From Steromphala cineraria (Eukaryota; Mollusca; Gastropoda; Trochida; Trochidae): 64,000 nucleotides of DNA. Positions 13,101 to 28,100 of the stretch are shown here, piece after piece; within the stretch, counting starts at the first letter, position 1, and every line of letters starts with the position of its first letter. Position numbers and translations under genes: made by a program. The notes beneath the pieces were generated by a model. The model was given only the letters and a program-made list of their open reading frames with translations. It did not search any database and was not told the origin of the DNA. The stretch spans positions 27,204,171-27,268,170 of the forward strand of contig OU744724.1 in NCBI GenBank assembly GCA_916613615.1, given 5' to 3'.

Positions 13101-16100
13101 CTGTGTTCTATGAACTTTTTGTATTACATCTGACCACCATTGCTTCCTTTGATTACCCCTGTAACCTCTGCTATCCCCAACACCCCCACCTAAACCTTCC
13201 CAGTGCCTTCTGACCACCCCTCTAACAACACTCACCCCGTCCCCTCCGACCTCTTTAGTACAACGTGACTGTAATTGTACCATCCGACTATTTACTGTAC
13301 CCTCTTTCGGTATTTTGTACCCCTTTGTATTCATTAATTAACGTGTTTACAGATGTACCCTCTTATCAACCAAGTACCATCTGACAAGTCTTTGTATTCA
13401 TTAATTAACGTGTTTACAGATGTACCCTCTGATCGACCAAGTGTAATCTGACAAGTCTTTGTATTCATTAACTAACGTGTTTACAGATGTACCCTCTGAT
13501 CGACCAAGTGTAATCTGACAAGTCTTTGTATTCATTAACTAAGGTGATTACAAATGAACCCTCGATCGACCAAGTACCATCTGACAAGTATTTGTATTCA
13601 TCAACTAACGTGTTTACAGATGTACCCTCTGATCGACCAAGTGTAATCTGACAAGTCTTTGTATTCATTAACTAAGGTGATTACAAATGAACCCTCGATC
13701 GACCAAGTACCATCTGACAAGTATTTGTATTCATCAACTAACGTGTTTACAGATGTACCCTCTGATCGACCAAGTGTAATCTGACAAGTATTTGTATTCA
13801 TCAACTAACGTGTTTACAGATGTACCCTCTGATCGACCAAGTGTAATCTGACAAGTCTTTGTATTCATTAACTAAGGTGATTACAAATGAACCCTCGATC
13901 GACCAAGTACCATCTGACAAGTATTTGTATTCATCAACTAAGGTGATTACAAATGAACCCTCTGATCGACCAAGTGTAATCTGACAAGTCTTTGTATTCA
14001 TCAACAAACGTGTTTACAGATGTACCCTCTGATCGACCAAGTACCATATCACCAGTCTCTGTATTCATTACCTAAAGTGTTTACAAATGTACCATCTGAT
14101 CGACCAAGTACCATATCACCAGTCTCTGTATGCAGTAATTAATGTCTTTACAAATGTACCCTCTTATCAACCAAGTACCATCTGACAACCACTGTACCCT
14201 TTGACCACCTGTTTCTGTTGTCTGTACTCTCTGACCACATGTCTCTATATGCTGGTAACCTAATGTAGACTACCTACCTACATCTAGTTAGCACTGACAA
14301 TATACAGACACTGCCATAACATGTTACCTTGACGAACACCAGAGCAGTAGTAAACAAGAACAGAGGGGCATGTGGGCAAATAATGGGCAACGTTTCTTCT
14401 CCAGACTCCAGATACAGAACATAAACCATACTAAGGAACCCAAGTCTTCTAGATGGACACTAAATTCAGGATTATGGCCTTTCTCTGTCTTACTATTAAC
14501 GGTAATCGAGTTAATTGTATAATGATATAAAATGCTACTATTCGTAACAGTGATGCAATCTTTCCTTAATACTCATATGTTGTTTGAAGACTAGTTTTCA
14601 CTCTCTGAAAAAGAAGTCTCAAAAACTATTATTTTGTTAAATGTACGAAAGCAGCCTCTGAGTCTGTAATTGCTTTCAAATCGAGACATTTTTCAAGTAT
14701 AATGTTGAGTTAAACTTATTAAGTACTGTCCCTTTGTTAGACAAACTATTGAAGAAACCATAATGATTACTGATAAGGTCTTCCTCAATGATATATATCA
14801 AGTACTTCATGTAACATGAACAAGTTTGAAATGAAATAAAGCTTAAAATATCTGTCAATTGATGAACTTTATGGTTTCAAATCCCAATCTCTTTAAAATG
14901 AATGAAGTTAAAATTGGTTGTCATATCATACATATCGAGGTTCATTCTGACGAGCGATTATAACAGCTTGTTTCACTAAATCGCACTAATGCACTACTAT
15001 TAACTAACCTCAAATATCCAGCAAGAGTTAAGTCTATGACCTTCACACCTAATTCATTTTCAAGAATTAAACACAAAATAAAATCTATGTGATACTATGA
15101 GAGTGCTATGAGCATCTGCATTCATCTGATGTGTGAATAAAACAGAGAAAGAAGTCAAACCGTCTTGGACCTGTTGTTTGACACTGAAACTATAAGTACA
15201 CTTTCACTTTCTATTAGAGAGCGTCTCTTGCGGGGGAGGGACGGATCACAGGTGATTAGAGTTGTAATAAACACGGCACGAATTGTGAGTCACATGTCTT
15301 AATGAATTACATGTGTTTCTACCTCGTGATTTACCTGTATGAAACACCGTAGCACGTTTTAGGGGTAATATAAGCTGATGTCATGAAAATAAAAATAAAT
15401 GGCTCCAATTGAAAGACAATGTAATTAAACTAAATGAAGCAGTAATGAATCAAATATATCATGTTAAGTTCATTCATGCGATTCCTTTTTTCTTACATAA
15501 AATGAATTAAAGGTGTTCCTTGGATACCAATGGACTTCGTGTGAATCTTAATTTGTTCTCTGACTTTTCCGATTGGTTTGTGTCATGAGATTTTTGAAAC
15601 TATCAAAATAATACATTTAGTAATAACGCACTATAATCGGTGAAAAAAATATACAATTTTCAAAAAACGGGCAATCTCATTGAAACAAGGTCGAGACAAG
15701 AGCTAACGCAGCGTTTAATAGTTGAGTAAGCTCTTTTGGAAGGTTAAACCTTATTTAAATTTCGTAATCTCCAATAAAAGGTATATATTATGCGTTATAT
15801 TATTTTAGTAAACTGGTAGTTTAAATGGCGATCATCTTGAAAATTTAACAGAAAATCATCGATAAATATTTGCGTAACAAAATCTCGTAAAATCGAATTA
15901 TTTCTTAATAACTGAAATTTCCAAATAATTTTGAGTAGTTTTATGTCAACTGATGGTTTACTTGCGACCATCTTAAACATGAATTAAAGTCATCAATCAT
16001 TTGTTGCAAAATCTCGTAAAATCAATTTATTTCTGAAACTTCAAAATGATGTTAAATTTTACCAAATTGTGTAATTTATAGAAACACGAAGTAACGAAAT

Positions 16101-19100
16101 GTACTGAGAGGCCCTATCTCTCAAGACGACACAACATGAACCTAAGAGGGGTGTGAGTGAGCTGGGGGGAGGGGAAGGGGGTACATGTATAACGCGTGTG
16201 GGGTCTGTTTAGTGTTCCCCGTAACGGGAGTAGTTAAAGCTAATTAGTCTTTTCCAGTGAACCCTTACCTCTATCTAAAGTACTTAATGTCATTTATTAA
16301 CAGATAAAACATCTCTGATATCAAAAAGGCCTTACACGAGTAGTTGAGTAGCATTTTACGTAGATGACTACAATAATGGTTAGTTTAAGCTTTTAAAGGG
16401 AAATGATGGTGTTTTAAGGGTAGTTAACAAAGTAAAAAATACGAAATATTCTTAAACATCAAATAAACGGTCGCAAATTTCACTTACATGCAATTGTACC
16501 TGGATTCATAAACAGCAGATAAGATTATATAATATATCGATATAAACTTCCGAAAGATGTATTCTATACCACAGGGTTCGAATCTCGGAGTGGACAATAC
16601 AATGAAAAAAAAAAATTCAAAACTTGGATTTTTGCACTCATATATCGTTTCCATATGTTTAGATAAACCTACAATTCAAATTTGAACGAAATCGGTAAAG
16701 AAATAAAGATTTTAGCGAAATTATTGTTGTATCATATAGAAAACAGTGGCCAGGTTTTTAAAATTTTATTTTGTTATTATATTTTCCACTCAGAGATTCG
16801 AACCCCTGTGTTCCAATCAGCCAATTTACTTTTACCTTAGAGTTGATGGAATCAAAAAATTGAATTATTTTACAACTATTATCTATCACTTTAGAAAGAC
16901 ACCTCAGAAAGACACCTCAGACAATTATTGGTTGTTTAATCCACTTAGAGCTTTCCAAGGACTAGTTATTGCGAATTAGCAAAATCCTGAACTGCAAAAC
17001 ACCACGATAGAAATCTTCACTTTGATAGATCTGTTAAGTTCTTTTCAGGACGTGTTAGACAAATGCTTGTTCAGTTTTCCCGTGTATTCACTTTAACAAG
17101 GGCAATGGCATGATTTGCACGTGCTACAAGCAATCAGCACGCGCATCACGTCAACTGTCAGTTGGAGTTTGGCCTCATTCCGGCTTAGTGTAGAAAGCTT
17201 CGTGTCATTAGCAACACTAAAAAGAATGTATGTAGGTATGTACGTAACAAGAAAAACACGGGTTGCGTTTCTCGGTGCGCGAGCTATGAAAGTCAATGAC
17301 ACTGAAATATAGCGAGGAATATGACAGAGATATATGACTGAAACCCGATTTAAACTGATAACTAACAAGTTTTTGGAATTTCTATTACTTTTTATCTCAA
17401 GTTGTCAGTAAAGAAGTCTTGATAAAATTGTTTTGTAAATGAAAAATGATTTTACAAATCATAGGAAAGTTTGTTTGTTGTTCTTTTGACCTTATTTGCC
17501 TTAAATATTTAAAATTCGACGACCTTGTTTAAGGACACCAAAAAGGCGTTTCGTTGTTGCGAGAAAAATACATAAACTTTGCAGATGTTAGAATAATTGT
17601 CATGGCGGCTTAACACAAAAGCGAAAGAACATTCCTACAACTTTTTCACCAAAACATAATTTTTCAAACATTGACGTAGATAGGTTCATTATAAGCAAGT
17701 TATAGTTCTTTGTCTTGACGCAACATTACCTATTGTAAAACAAAGAGAAAACAACTAAAGCTACACTTAAGACATTAACAAATATAATCCTTCAAAAATA
17801 GAGCCATTGGCTCTGTAGCACATCAGACTTTACATTTGAACATGCTTTAGGGTGTGGTCAATGTGGTTCCCCCCTTAGTAAGGGCCACAGGGTCACAAAA
17901 TATACAATTATAAAGCCTCACTAGTCAAGGAGTCTGTACACAAGTTTTCAGCTTTCTAGGCCTTATGCTTCTGGAGAAGAAGATGAAATTAGGTTTTAAG
18001 GGTGTGGCTTCTGTGGTCCTTATTAGGGGCCACAGGGCAATCAAAGCTACAATTTATAATCCTCACTAGCCACGGAGTCTGTACACATAGTTCAGCTTTC
18101 CAGGTGTTATGGTTCTGGAGAAGAAGACGAAATTCCACAAAGTTCACGGACGGACGGACGCCGGACACCATGTCAGTATAAGCCCATCGGGCCTTACAGG
18201 CTAGCTGAGCTAAAAATTACTCAAATGGAATTTTCACGATCTTCTCTGAAGTTGTTTCTCAACTTAACTGCAACTGCTAGGGTTTTCTCCTTACACAATG
18301 CCTGCTTATTTCATTTGGAAGTTAAGTTCCTCTAATTTCAGTTCTGCTCGGGGCACACTCCGACTAAGTACTCGATTATTTGCTGTCTAATTGTCTAAAC
18401 ATGACGAGGCGTCAGGCAGTTCAGATGATGAAGGTAGAAAACAGAGCTAGTCTATTTCTGGGAGTATTGTCTTTCCTGGCAGACAGAGGGTGAAATATGT
18501 TCGGCACATTTTGAGGTATATCTCAAACGTATATCGTTTCTGTACTTCATCTCTGGTGCTTTGGACAACACATTGACAGTTGCAATTTACTTACAGATGC
18601 ACAGAACACGGGACATATGTGTTTCAAACGTTTAACATAGGTATAACCTTTCCAATGAGTTATTGGAATATGAAATCGTTTTGACATTGGCAATTTGCTT
18701 CCGGATGAGTTCATAATGAACAACCTTCGAATGGTGTGAATTCATCAAGAGCATTTCACACTGAAAACAAAAAGGGCCTTTGCAATAAAGCAAAATTCAT
18801 TCCGTTTTACAGATGGTATTGTACATACTTTAATTTGGACAACAATTTTGTTGAAACTAATATATATGAAATATTCTGAGTGAGTGAGTTGGTGTTTAGC
18901 ACTGTTTTGGCAATATTTTACTCATTAGCGGTTGGAAAAAAATTATGATAAAAGTTTTGGGCAGTTATCAGTAGCTTCAATTGACGATATCCACCACTCA
19001 ACTAAACCTCGCAGTAAAGGACGCATTTTCAAAATTTAGCCATTGGACCATAATTCAAGGACTTCTTTCTCACTTTTTAAAAGTATTTTCAATAAAAGAA

Positions 19101-22100
19101 GTGTTTACAGTGAAAACCCCGCTCAGAATAAAGGACATCAAAAGAACAATGAAATCGATAAATCAAGTACCCGTCCCCCATCTCGATCCGCCACAACCCC
19201 CTTATTGTTTACACGTTCGAATCTATACTATTCATCCTGAAACAGAAAACTGTTCTTTGATAGATCTCTGCTAATAGTTTTCATCTATGTATTTTTCAGA
19301 AATATATTCTTATAGTTTACTTTTGTGTTTGAGTCTTTCACACATCGTTCATTGTTTTTGCATAATTTGGAAAATTGATAACGCAAATTTTCGGAATATG
19401 TCGGAATGCATTTTAGCCCTTATCTAAAAACATGAAAACTTTCATTTGGCAATAAATAAAAAGATTTCGTGATATTTGGCCATCTGAAATTTTAATTTCA
19501 CTTCATCATAGCACTTATTGGTATCCAACAACCTTGTATCTGTACATTATACTCTTGCAGGGTGTATAGGAAGCCAGACTTGCAACGAGATTGTACTCGT
19601 GCAGGCTGTAGGAAGCCAGACTTGCACAGAGATTGTACTATTGCATTTTGCAGGAAGCCAGACTTGCGCGGAGATTGCACTCTTGCAGGCTGTAGGAAGC
19701 CAGACTTGCACAGAGATTGTACTCGTGCAGGCTGTAGGAAGCCAGACTTGCACAGAGATTGTACTCGTGCATGTTGCAGGAAGCCAGACTTGCGCGGAGA
19801 TTGCACTCTTGCAGGCTGTAGGAAGCCAGACTTGCACAGAGATTGTACTCGTGCATGTTGTCGGAAGCCAGACTTGCGCGGAGATTGTACTCTTGCAGGC
19901 TGTAGGAAGCCAGACTTGCACAGCGATTGTACTCTTGCAGGGTTGTAGGAAGCCAAACTTGCACAGCGATTGTACTGTACTCTTGCAGGCTGTAGGAAGC
20001 CAGACTTGCACAGAGATTGTACTCTTGCAGGGTTGTAGGAAGCAAGACTTGCGCGGAGATTGCACTCTTGCAGGCTGTAGGAAGCCAGACTTGCACAGAG
20101 ATTGTACTCGCGCAGGCTGTAGGAAGCCAGACTTGCACAGAGATTGTACTCGTGCATGTTGCAGGAAGCCAGACTTGCGCGGAGATTGCACTCTTGGAGG
20201 CTGTAGGAAGCCAGACTTGCACAGAAATTGTACTCGTGCATGTTGTCGGAAGCCAGACTTGCGCGGAGATTGTACTCTTGCTTGCAGGGTTGTAGGAAGC
20301 CAGACTTGCACAGAGATTGTACTCTTGCAGGGTTGTAGGAAGCCAAACTTGCACAGCGATTGTACTGTACTCTTGCAGGCTGTAGGAGGCAAGACTTGAT
20401 GCACAGAGATTGTATTATACATAGAAGCCAGATTCGATGCATGGAGATTGCACCCTTGCATATTGCAGGACGTCAGACTTGATACACAGCGATTGTATTC
20501 TTACATAGAAGTCAGATTCGATGCATGGAGATTGTACTCGTGCATGTTGCAGGAAGCCAGATTTGATGCACACCGGTTGTACTCGTGCATGTTGCAGGAA
20601 GCCAGATTTGATGCACACCGATTGTACTCTTGCAGACTAGATGCACAGTGAGTGTGAGTCACTGTTAACTGTTCCAACATCTGTATATACTCCTGTACTT
20701 ACTGCACCAAGCATTTCAAAACTCGGTCACGAAAGCCTGTGTCTCTGCTTAATCGCTTACTCGTCTACTATCGAACCAAACATGTTTGGAAATTAAACAA
20801 ACGGTTTGTCTCACTGTAACAGGAATCTTGAAGACTAGATAAGCTTGCTGCAGTCTTCCAATAGAATATGCCCATTTGGTATACTATAAGACACAATTAC
20901 GACTCAGTGCAAGATTTTATGTCGTATTTTCTAGCGCAAATATCGTAAAAATTAGAGAATCTATTATCCATGTTTGAGAACAAACGCAGTTAACATGAAG
21001 TAAGGAAAGCTTGAGAATTTCATTCGACCCGAATTATGAAACTTCTGTTCCCGATACGAACACCAAACTGCCGTAAAAAAGGCAGTTTCAACTATGTACA
21101 TGGACTTCTCCTGAGCATTTGTCAGTTAGTTTTCATGATGCACATGTCCAAAGTAAGTTTGTTATGTGCCTTGGTAATGTTTTGGTCTATAATTTTCTGT
21201 TATACACGTGTGCAACACTTTATTATGTCAATAGTCTTTGTAAAGTTATTACATTCAATGACTAGGTTCAGGCAGTCAGCTGCATAAGGTTAGGTTATTA
21301 TATTTGTATCAATTCAACATTATTAACATTCGGTGCATATCCTGTATTGAGTGAAAATCAATCGGATCCAATGGTAAATAATTTACATTCACAGTTTGTA
21401 TAATTTAAAGTTCATCTTCTTTCTCTTTTGGTTCAGTTGATGTCAGTTCAAGGACATCTATTTAAACAGTCCTTAACTTGCTTTCCGCTACATTTCCAGG
21501 TCCTGCCATTAGTTATAATAAGTCTTAAAGATTTGCGGTTAGAATATCTCATTAGGGAGCTAGTAAGCATGTTAGTTTCATATTGATTTACAGGTGAAAC
21601 ATGTCACCGGCAGGTAGGATAATTAACAATGATGTCTGACATACAAATGCAGGAACAAAAGATGAAATATGCAATCAATTCCACGGAAGTTCAAGGAAGT
21701 ATGAGATTAAAGGATAAGAATCGAAGGAAAGGTCAAAAGGTTAAATGATTTAATTAAGTGACCTCGGAAAGTGTTAGTCTACGATGATGATACTGTTCAC
21801 TCAGATAAAAATATATATTTATTGATGGAAAAGTACAAAAATGAAATAATAAAAATGTCATTTAAACAGTTGAAACGTATGATGTACTCTCAAAGAAGAA
21901 ATGTATCATAGTATTGTCCATTGGATAATATCGGAGATATTTTGTACAAAAACAAATGTACAACTTTGCTTCATCAAATCCATTATCGTATTGATTTTTA
22001 ATTTGGAAATAATGATAAAGTTTTTACCACTGTCAGAGTGTTAAAATTTATTATCTGCAATATTATTTCCAAACAAATTCTAAGGGTAGGACCCAAGGAA

Positions 22101-25100
22101 TTATCAATTCATCTAAGAGAGTCCCATATTACAAAATGTTACAAGGATCATGATATGATACAACTCTATGCTAAATCAACCGCAAGGTCAAAATATCATA
22201 TAACCAACGAATCTAGACTATAAACATCAATGGTCTAAAAAGCTTATTTTAAACTCAAATTATCGCGTGTCCTACTTGAATTTGAATGTAGGTCTGAAAT
22301 GTAGGTCTTGAATTAAATTCTACACTCGCAAGCAAATTGTGGGCAGTGCATTTCTCACGCCCACTATGGGTTTGGGGGCATAGAGTGCTGATAACGCTGG
22401 GGAGGGAGAGGGGGAGGGGACGCTCTCAGGATTCCTTATCTGTTACCCTCACCCCAGGACGTTCCCTGCCACACATTCCCTATCCCCGCTGTATATAACC
22501 CAACATGTAGGATGTCCACAGCTGCTTGGTCTGTGTCAATGTGATGTACTGCTTCCAAACATTTCTTGGGATTGGTCTACAATGTTTATTGTACCTTGTC
22601 TGTTAAGACACTTTGGGTCGCACAGCTTGTGATTTCAAGCTGTCATATCATTGTTGCACATGTGCTAGGATTGCTGACCAATGATATCAGCGGTATTGAT
22701 AACTTTTTATGACTTTTTTTTCAAAATGTGGACACTTCGAAAAGGGACGATACTAAAGCGCCAGCCAAAAGAAAGTACACATGACAGTTTGTTAGAATTT
22801 ACGTACATCTTTGATACGTGTGATGTATTCAGTTATTGTACGTTTCAATAACAAATATTTACAGTTTGAATAAAATAATCGGTGTCTTGTTAATGTTTTG
22901 TAAAAGTATCTTTAATTTGTTTAATGTAGGCAAGGGTAAGATAGAGTTTTCACTACCATGTTTAAATAAGGCACGTTTATTGATTTTCACATAGAATATG
23001 TCTTTTTTCTTGATGAACATTAATGTTTCATCAAAATTAATTTTAGAAAAAAAATAAAAGTTTTCATTTTTAGAATTTTTAAAGTAAAATCAAAACTTTA
23101 AACTATTCCTCTTGTTCTTATCAGTTTGGGAATACGACATCAAAAACTCGAAATATTTGTTATTAAAAATCTTACATAGCAAAAGTGCCGTTTTTGCCTG
23201 ACACTTTATCAGCGTATTTGTGACAATGTAAAAAATTGAAGCTGGTTCACTATTGTGTCGACAATACCCTCTATAACTTTTGGTCTACTTTCCGTTTTCT
23301 TTTGATGTAAATAAACCATGTTATTGATATAGTTACTATATATATGTATCTAAAGTATGTTTTGGAATCATAGTAGGGGTGATATTTTGATGACAAAAGA
23401 TTTTAACATTTGACGAATTATTATGAAAATTCATTCATAAACATAAATGCCATGAATAACATGAAATCCGACTTACATGTACCATAGAAACATGGACATA
23501 AAATTACTGTCTTAGTATATTAACTGCGATCATTAATTTCATCTAAATTGGTTTCACTTAATAAACCGTTAAAAGTTATAAAAAAACTTGTATTAGCACA
23601 TGGAAATGACAAGTAAACATCTGAACGACCGGAAGTAAGAATTAGCGTGTTCCGCTTATTTAGAGCTAAATATCAGCAGTTATTTTAACCTTAAACACGG
23701 TTTTCATACAAAGTATGTATTCAGAATAATCATTTCATGGTCACTTGAAACGAAAAACGACTTGTATGTTTTCTTTAGACTTTTATGGTTGTTAGTTTAA
23801 ACGGTCGTCAAATATCTCGCTTAGTCCGGTTCATTTGCTCTGCTGCGTCTGCGCATCACATCCTCGCAAGCGTACCATAAACGAGTAACCAGACCGGGGG
23901 CTCCGTCACACTTGGTTTGACGTACACTCTATGACAAATGTAAACAGTTCGTTTGACGCGCACACTTTGATCTTAGTGTGAATTATTTGTTGTCGCATGA
24001 TTTAAAGTGACAGAAACTCAATGTGAATATGAGACATCTACCACTAAATATGATTTCAATCAACCGGAAAATTGGAAACGATACTTTTGCTGACGCTGAC
24101 TTCTGTAGTAGACAAAGTCACAAGAAGACAAAAACATTGTTCTTGAGCAAAATCTCTTCAAGATCGATTCATGTTTTGATAGAAGACGTAGATACACTAA
24201 ATCACTCACAAATATTCTGCTATTTTTATACAGCATATTGATGAACGATCTTGTAATCATTTAAATGTTTGTAATTTTATTCTTTTCAAATTTGATGCGA
24301 AGTGACCCTGTCAATCTAGAGTTGCAGAATTAGGTCCTAGACTGTATTAAGGCTCCAAATTTATACAGTCATGCATTAAGCAGGACTAGACATGGTTTTC
24401 TTTACAAATCGGATCTTTTGCAATACTTAACTTCCTTTTTGATTTAACTGCTGTTACATAGTTTATCACTATCGACTGTAGAGTGATATATTATAATTGC
24501 TAACAAATACCCGGGATGGAGTTAAAAGAAAGTAACGTTAATTTCTGGAAAAAAGTCGGCAAACCACTGTGCCTTTTCATTGTTGTAAACCCCTATCGGT
24601 TTATGTTGAGACTAGCTATCCTATCGGTGAAAATTCTGTTACTTAGTATAATAGAATTCACTCTTTTCTAAAACGATGCCAATTTTCAAAGCTGACTAGG
24701 TGGTTTGTCACTAGTTTGACACAAAGATTTTGAATGGAAATATCAATAAATCTAAAATTTGGAGAAAATATATCTAAATAAAATGAAATGAGTTTTCTTC
24801 TTGCTGAGCTCTCGAGTCTTCCTATAGATTTTACTTTATTTTAGGATCTGCCTGACAAACTAGTTAGGCACTTTATGCTTATGTATTAAGTCCTGAATTT
24901 TCAAAAAGAGAAACTATACACATTAAGGTTTCATTTCATATAGTTATGGGTACAGTCTTAGTATACCTAGCCCAATATTACCCGTTTCACTTCCATATCG
25001 GTTAATATTGAGGCTAGGTTTACTTAGACTGCTATGGGTAGGATAAATCATAAGAGAAATACGGCTGTAAGACTTTCTGGTAGTAAGGTCGCTGAAACCT

Positions 25101-28100
25101 TGTTCTACATAGACCCATTCTATTGATCTACAACTCACTAAATCAGCGTGCTAATAAGAGAAACATTAACGTTAATACACTCATTACATATTTTCTTGTA
25201 ATGTCATATATCACATTATGTGCCCCGTAAATATACGGCAGGTAAGAAATACCCCCATTTGTCTATAATATACATTTTGTTGCGTCTAATGTGGCCTTGT
25301 TCTTTGATGAACGTATGAAGTATCATGCAATTTTACATAATATACCTGTGGACTGGGCCGTTGATAATAACAGATACAAAAACCTGAAATCAATTATACA
25401 TATATGGTATACCTGTAGACTCGGCCGTTGATAATAACAAATACAAAAACCTGAAATCAATTATACCTCCATAAGACGTAATGCACATTTACTGTTTGCT
25501 GATAGTCTTCGTTACGTTTAATTAGGATATTATTACATTGGATTCGAACAAACTTCTAAGTGACAGTATCGATGTTTTAAGGATAATTACATGCAATGGG
25601 AAGATCTTGAAATATACAACAAAATCATTTTACAAAGAGAGATGTATGTTTAAGTTATCTAAAAGTCTCGAGTTGGGCTTTCATAATTACTTGTAGAAAT
25701 AGCAATGCACCCATAATCGTTAATGTTTCAGATTTTAATTTTCTAGGGAGTTTTAATTTGAAATTAAAGAACGCTCGAGAGAGGTACTGGAAGATATTTG
25801 AAAGTTAGGTTTTTAGAATAACTTGAATTAAATGAACGCTCCTTTTAGATAAATAACATATATATTAATGTACTCTCCATTTCTTCTCCAGTATTGGGGA
25901 GTACAATGTGAAATATAGTCTTATACTCAGACTCTATCTAATATTATTCTGACCTAACAAAACCTATATAAAAGAAAGGCTATATCTGCATGACATAGCC
26001 AGTTGTCTGAGGCTATTTTTGTGAACATTTTCAGAGACTTCATATAAGTCTTTGTGAAATATGACAAAACATTTTGTTTTTAGATAGACAAGAGCAATTA
26101 TTCATATTCGCGTTTATATCTGAATACTGAATCACAATCCATTGTCATTCCATTGATTCGATGTTAAGCCTTCTGCATAATGACTATCAGCATTGACAAT
26201 AACGTTGTTATTGAGGAAAATATTTTGACAGAAATTCACAAATTTCAAAATAAAGTATATATTAGATCGATAATTGAATTCTTTTCCGGTAAGAAAGGAA
26301 ACAAAACTAGCTCAGTTGTGGCTCTTATTGATTATATATAATTATGCTAAAGAGGAGATTGAAACGATGAGGATTTTCATAAAGGACGGACATTTACAAT
26401 AATGTATAGATGCACATAATGTGACTTTGTTTTAGATATAAACTTGCGTCTCACATGACACACGTACATTGCATGGTATTACTCCGACAGAAACAGTAAG
26501 TGACAATATTTAGGTAAGATTCTAACATCCATCTCTACTCTACATTTATATTGTTAACCATGGTTGTATAATCGCCTTCATAAATTAAGCCTAAAGTTAC
26601 ATACTTGCATTTCTAAATTATGGAACTGTCGTTATGATAAAATCAGATCGTTTGAACAGTTTGATTGGAATTGTGAGTTAATGCTTAACGCCGCCTTGGC
26701 AATATTCAGTCATTAACGACGGGATTTGAATTGTGATTCTTGGAATATTTCAGAGAATAAGGAAAGACAAGGATTGGTTCTGGATTGACTTTGGCACTGC
26801 TTTCGAGTTTGGATGAGTGTGGTAAATAGTTCTCAGCTTGAATTAAAACAGTTGCAACTTTGTAAATGTGTACCTTAATGATATACTAATGTCATGAACT
26901 AGTTCAAAAGTCGAAACTGTTTTGAATGTAACGTTTCAATTCTCTACATTGCTAAAAGGACTTAGGCCAACGTACAAAACATATATACTATACAAGACAG
27001 GCGGGGATGGGATAAGAAATAATTTTAGTATCTGAAATTCAGATTTATCTAAAAATACAACTATTGAGTATTAATATAGACTAACAAGTAGTCCCTGTCG
27101 AAAAGAGTTGTTTACTAATTTAATTACTTTAATTTTTTATCTAAAATAAATAAAAAGGAGCCCTGAACAATACTTAATTTCAGGCTGAGGCATCTAGACT
27201 TGCCAACATTATTTAAACTTAAGAAGGCTCCTTTAGTTTTTATTTTTGTTTGCTGTAGGGTCTGGATAACAGACTGTATTAAATAGTAAAGTAAGCCAAC
27301 TGAATACATTCATTTGCCGAAATAACAGTAAACTAGACTTGCTACAATGATGTAGACTTGCGTGGGTCTTTAGAAATATTTTATTTCAGGGACTATTATA
27401 ACAACCTTGGCTTGGATAACAGTAATCTTACACTCAGTATAAGTAATAACAACCTCTTGTAGGGAACTGCTCTCTGAGACTCCTTTCTGATATTTAATAG
27501 GACCTCTTGAAACGTATCAATGATATCTATTTGGAAAATGAGATGTCCAAAATCTTAAGTTTGTATTGTGCCATTAAAATAATAATAATAAAATAATTGT
27601 TTTTGAGAATTATTTCAGAGAGTCAATATCAGTCTAGGATAACAGTACAGGATAAGAGATGTGTAGTAGCAATTATCAAATTAGGGGTCAAGAGTTCATT
27701 AAACAGCTGTAGATTGGATGTCGTTATAACCTTTGCTGGGTGGTTCACCTATGTTGTAATAGTTTGAATGGATATAACAAACACATGTCAATAACATATT
27801 TGGAGCGATCCTTCTGTTTCTTACAAGACGGTTGTCTATTTGTTTCTATCCTAAAGATGTTGGTATTCACTTGTGAAAACATTACAATGTATTTTAAATA
27901 GGGTCAATTAAGAAGTTTTTTTCGGTTAAAAATCACCCATTGTTATATTCAGCAAATAAACTTAGAATTACAGGGAAAAGTTTAAGCTCTTATAGATTCG
28001 ATAAATTATCTATCGTTGAAAAAACATATGAATTAATGCTCACTGCTATAGTGTTTTAAAGATTTTGATGCCTAAAAATGCTGATTTTATATATACAGAA

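Noticed and set aside
13468..14007. Several similar frames of about 67 codons and a CRISPR-like regular spacing
   Set aside because: They lie in a 67-bp tandem minisatellite with no unique spacers between repeats, and the genome is eukaryotic.
16571..16590. tRNA gene suggested by GGTTCGAATCTC
   Set aside because: No A box, anticodon arm or acceptor stem around it; it is part of an inverted-repeat element.
19498..20461. Open frames of 290-314 codons on both strands
   Set aside because: They come from the 42-bp repeat period (a multiple of 3) and overlap each other on both strands. No splice sites, start context or homology.
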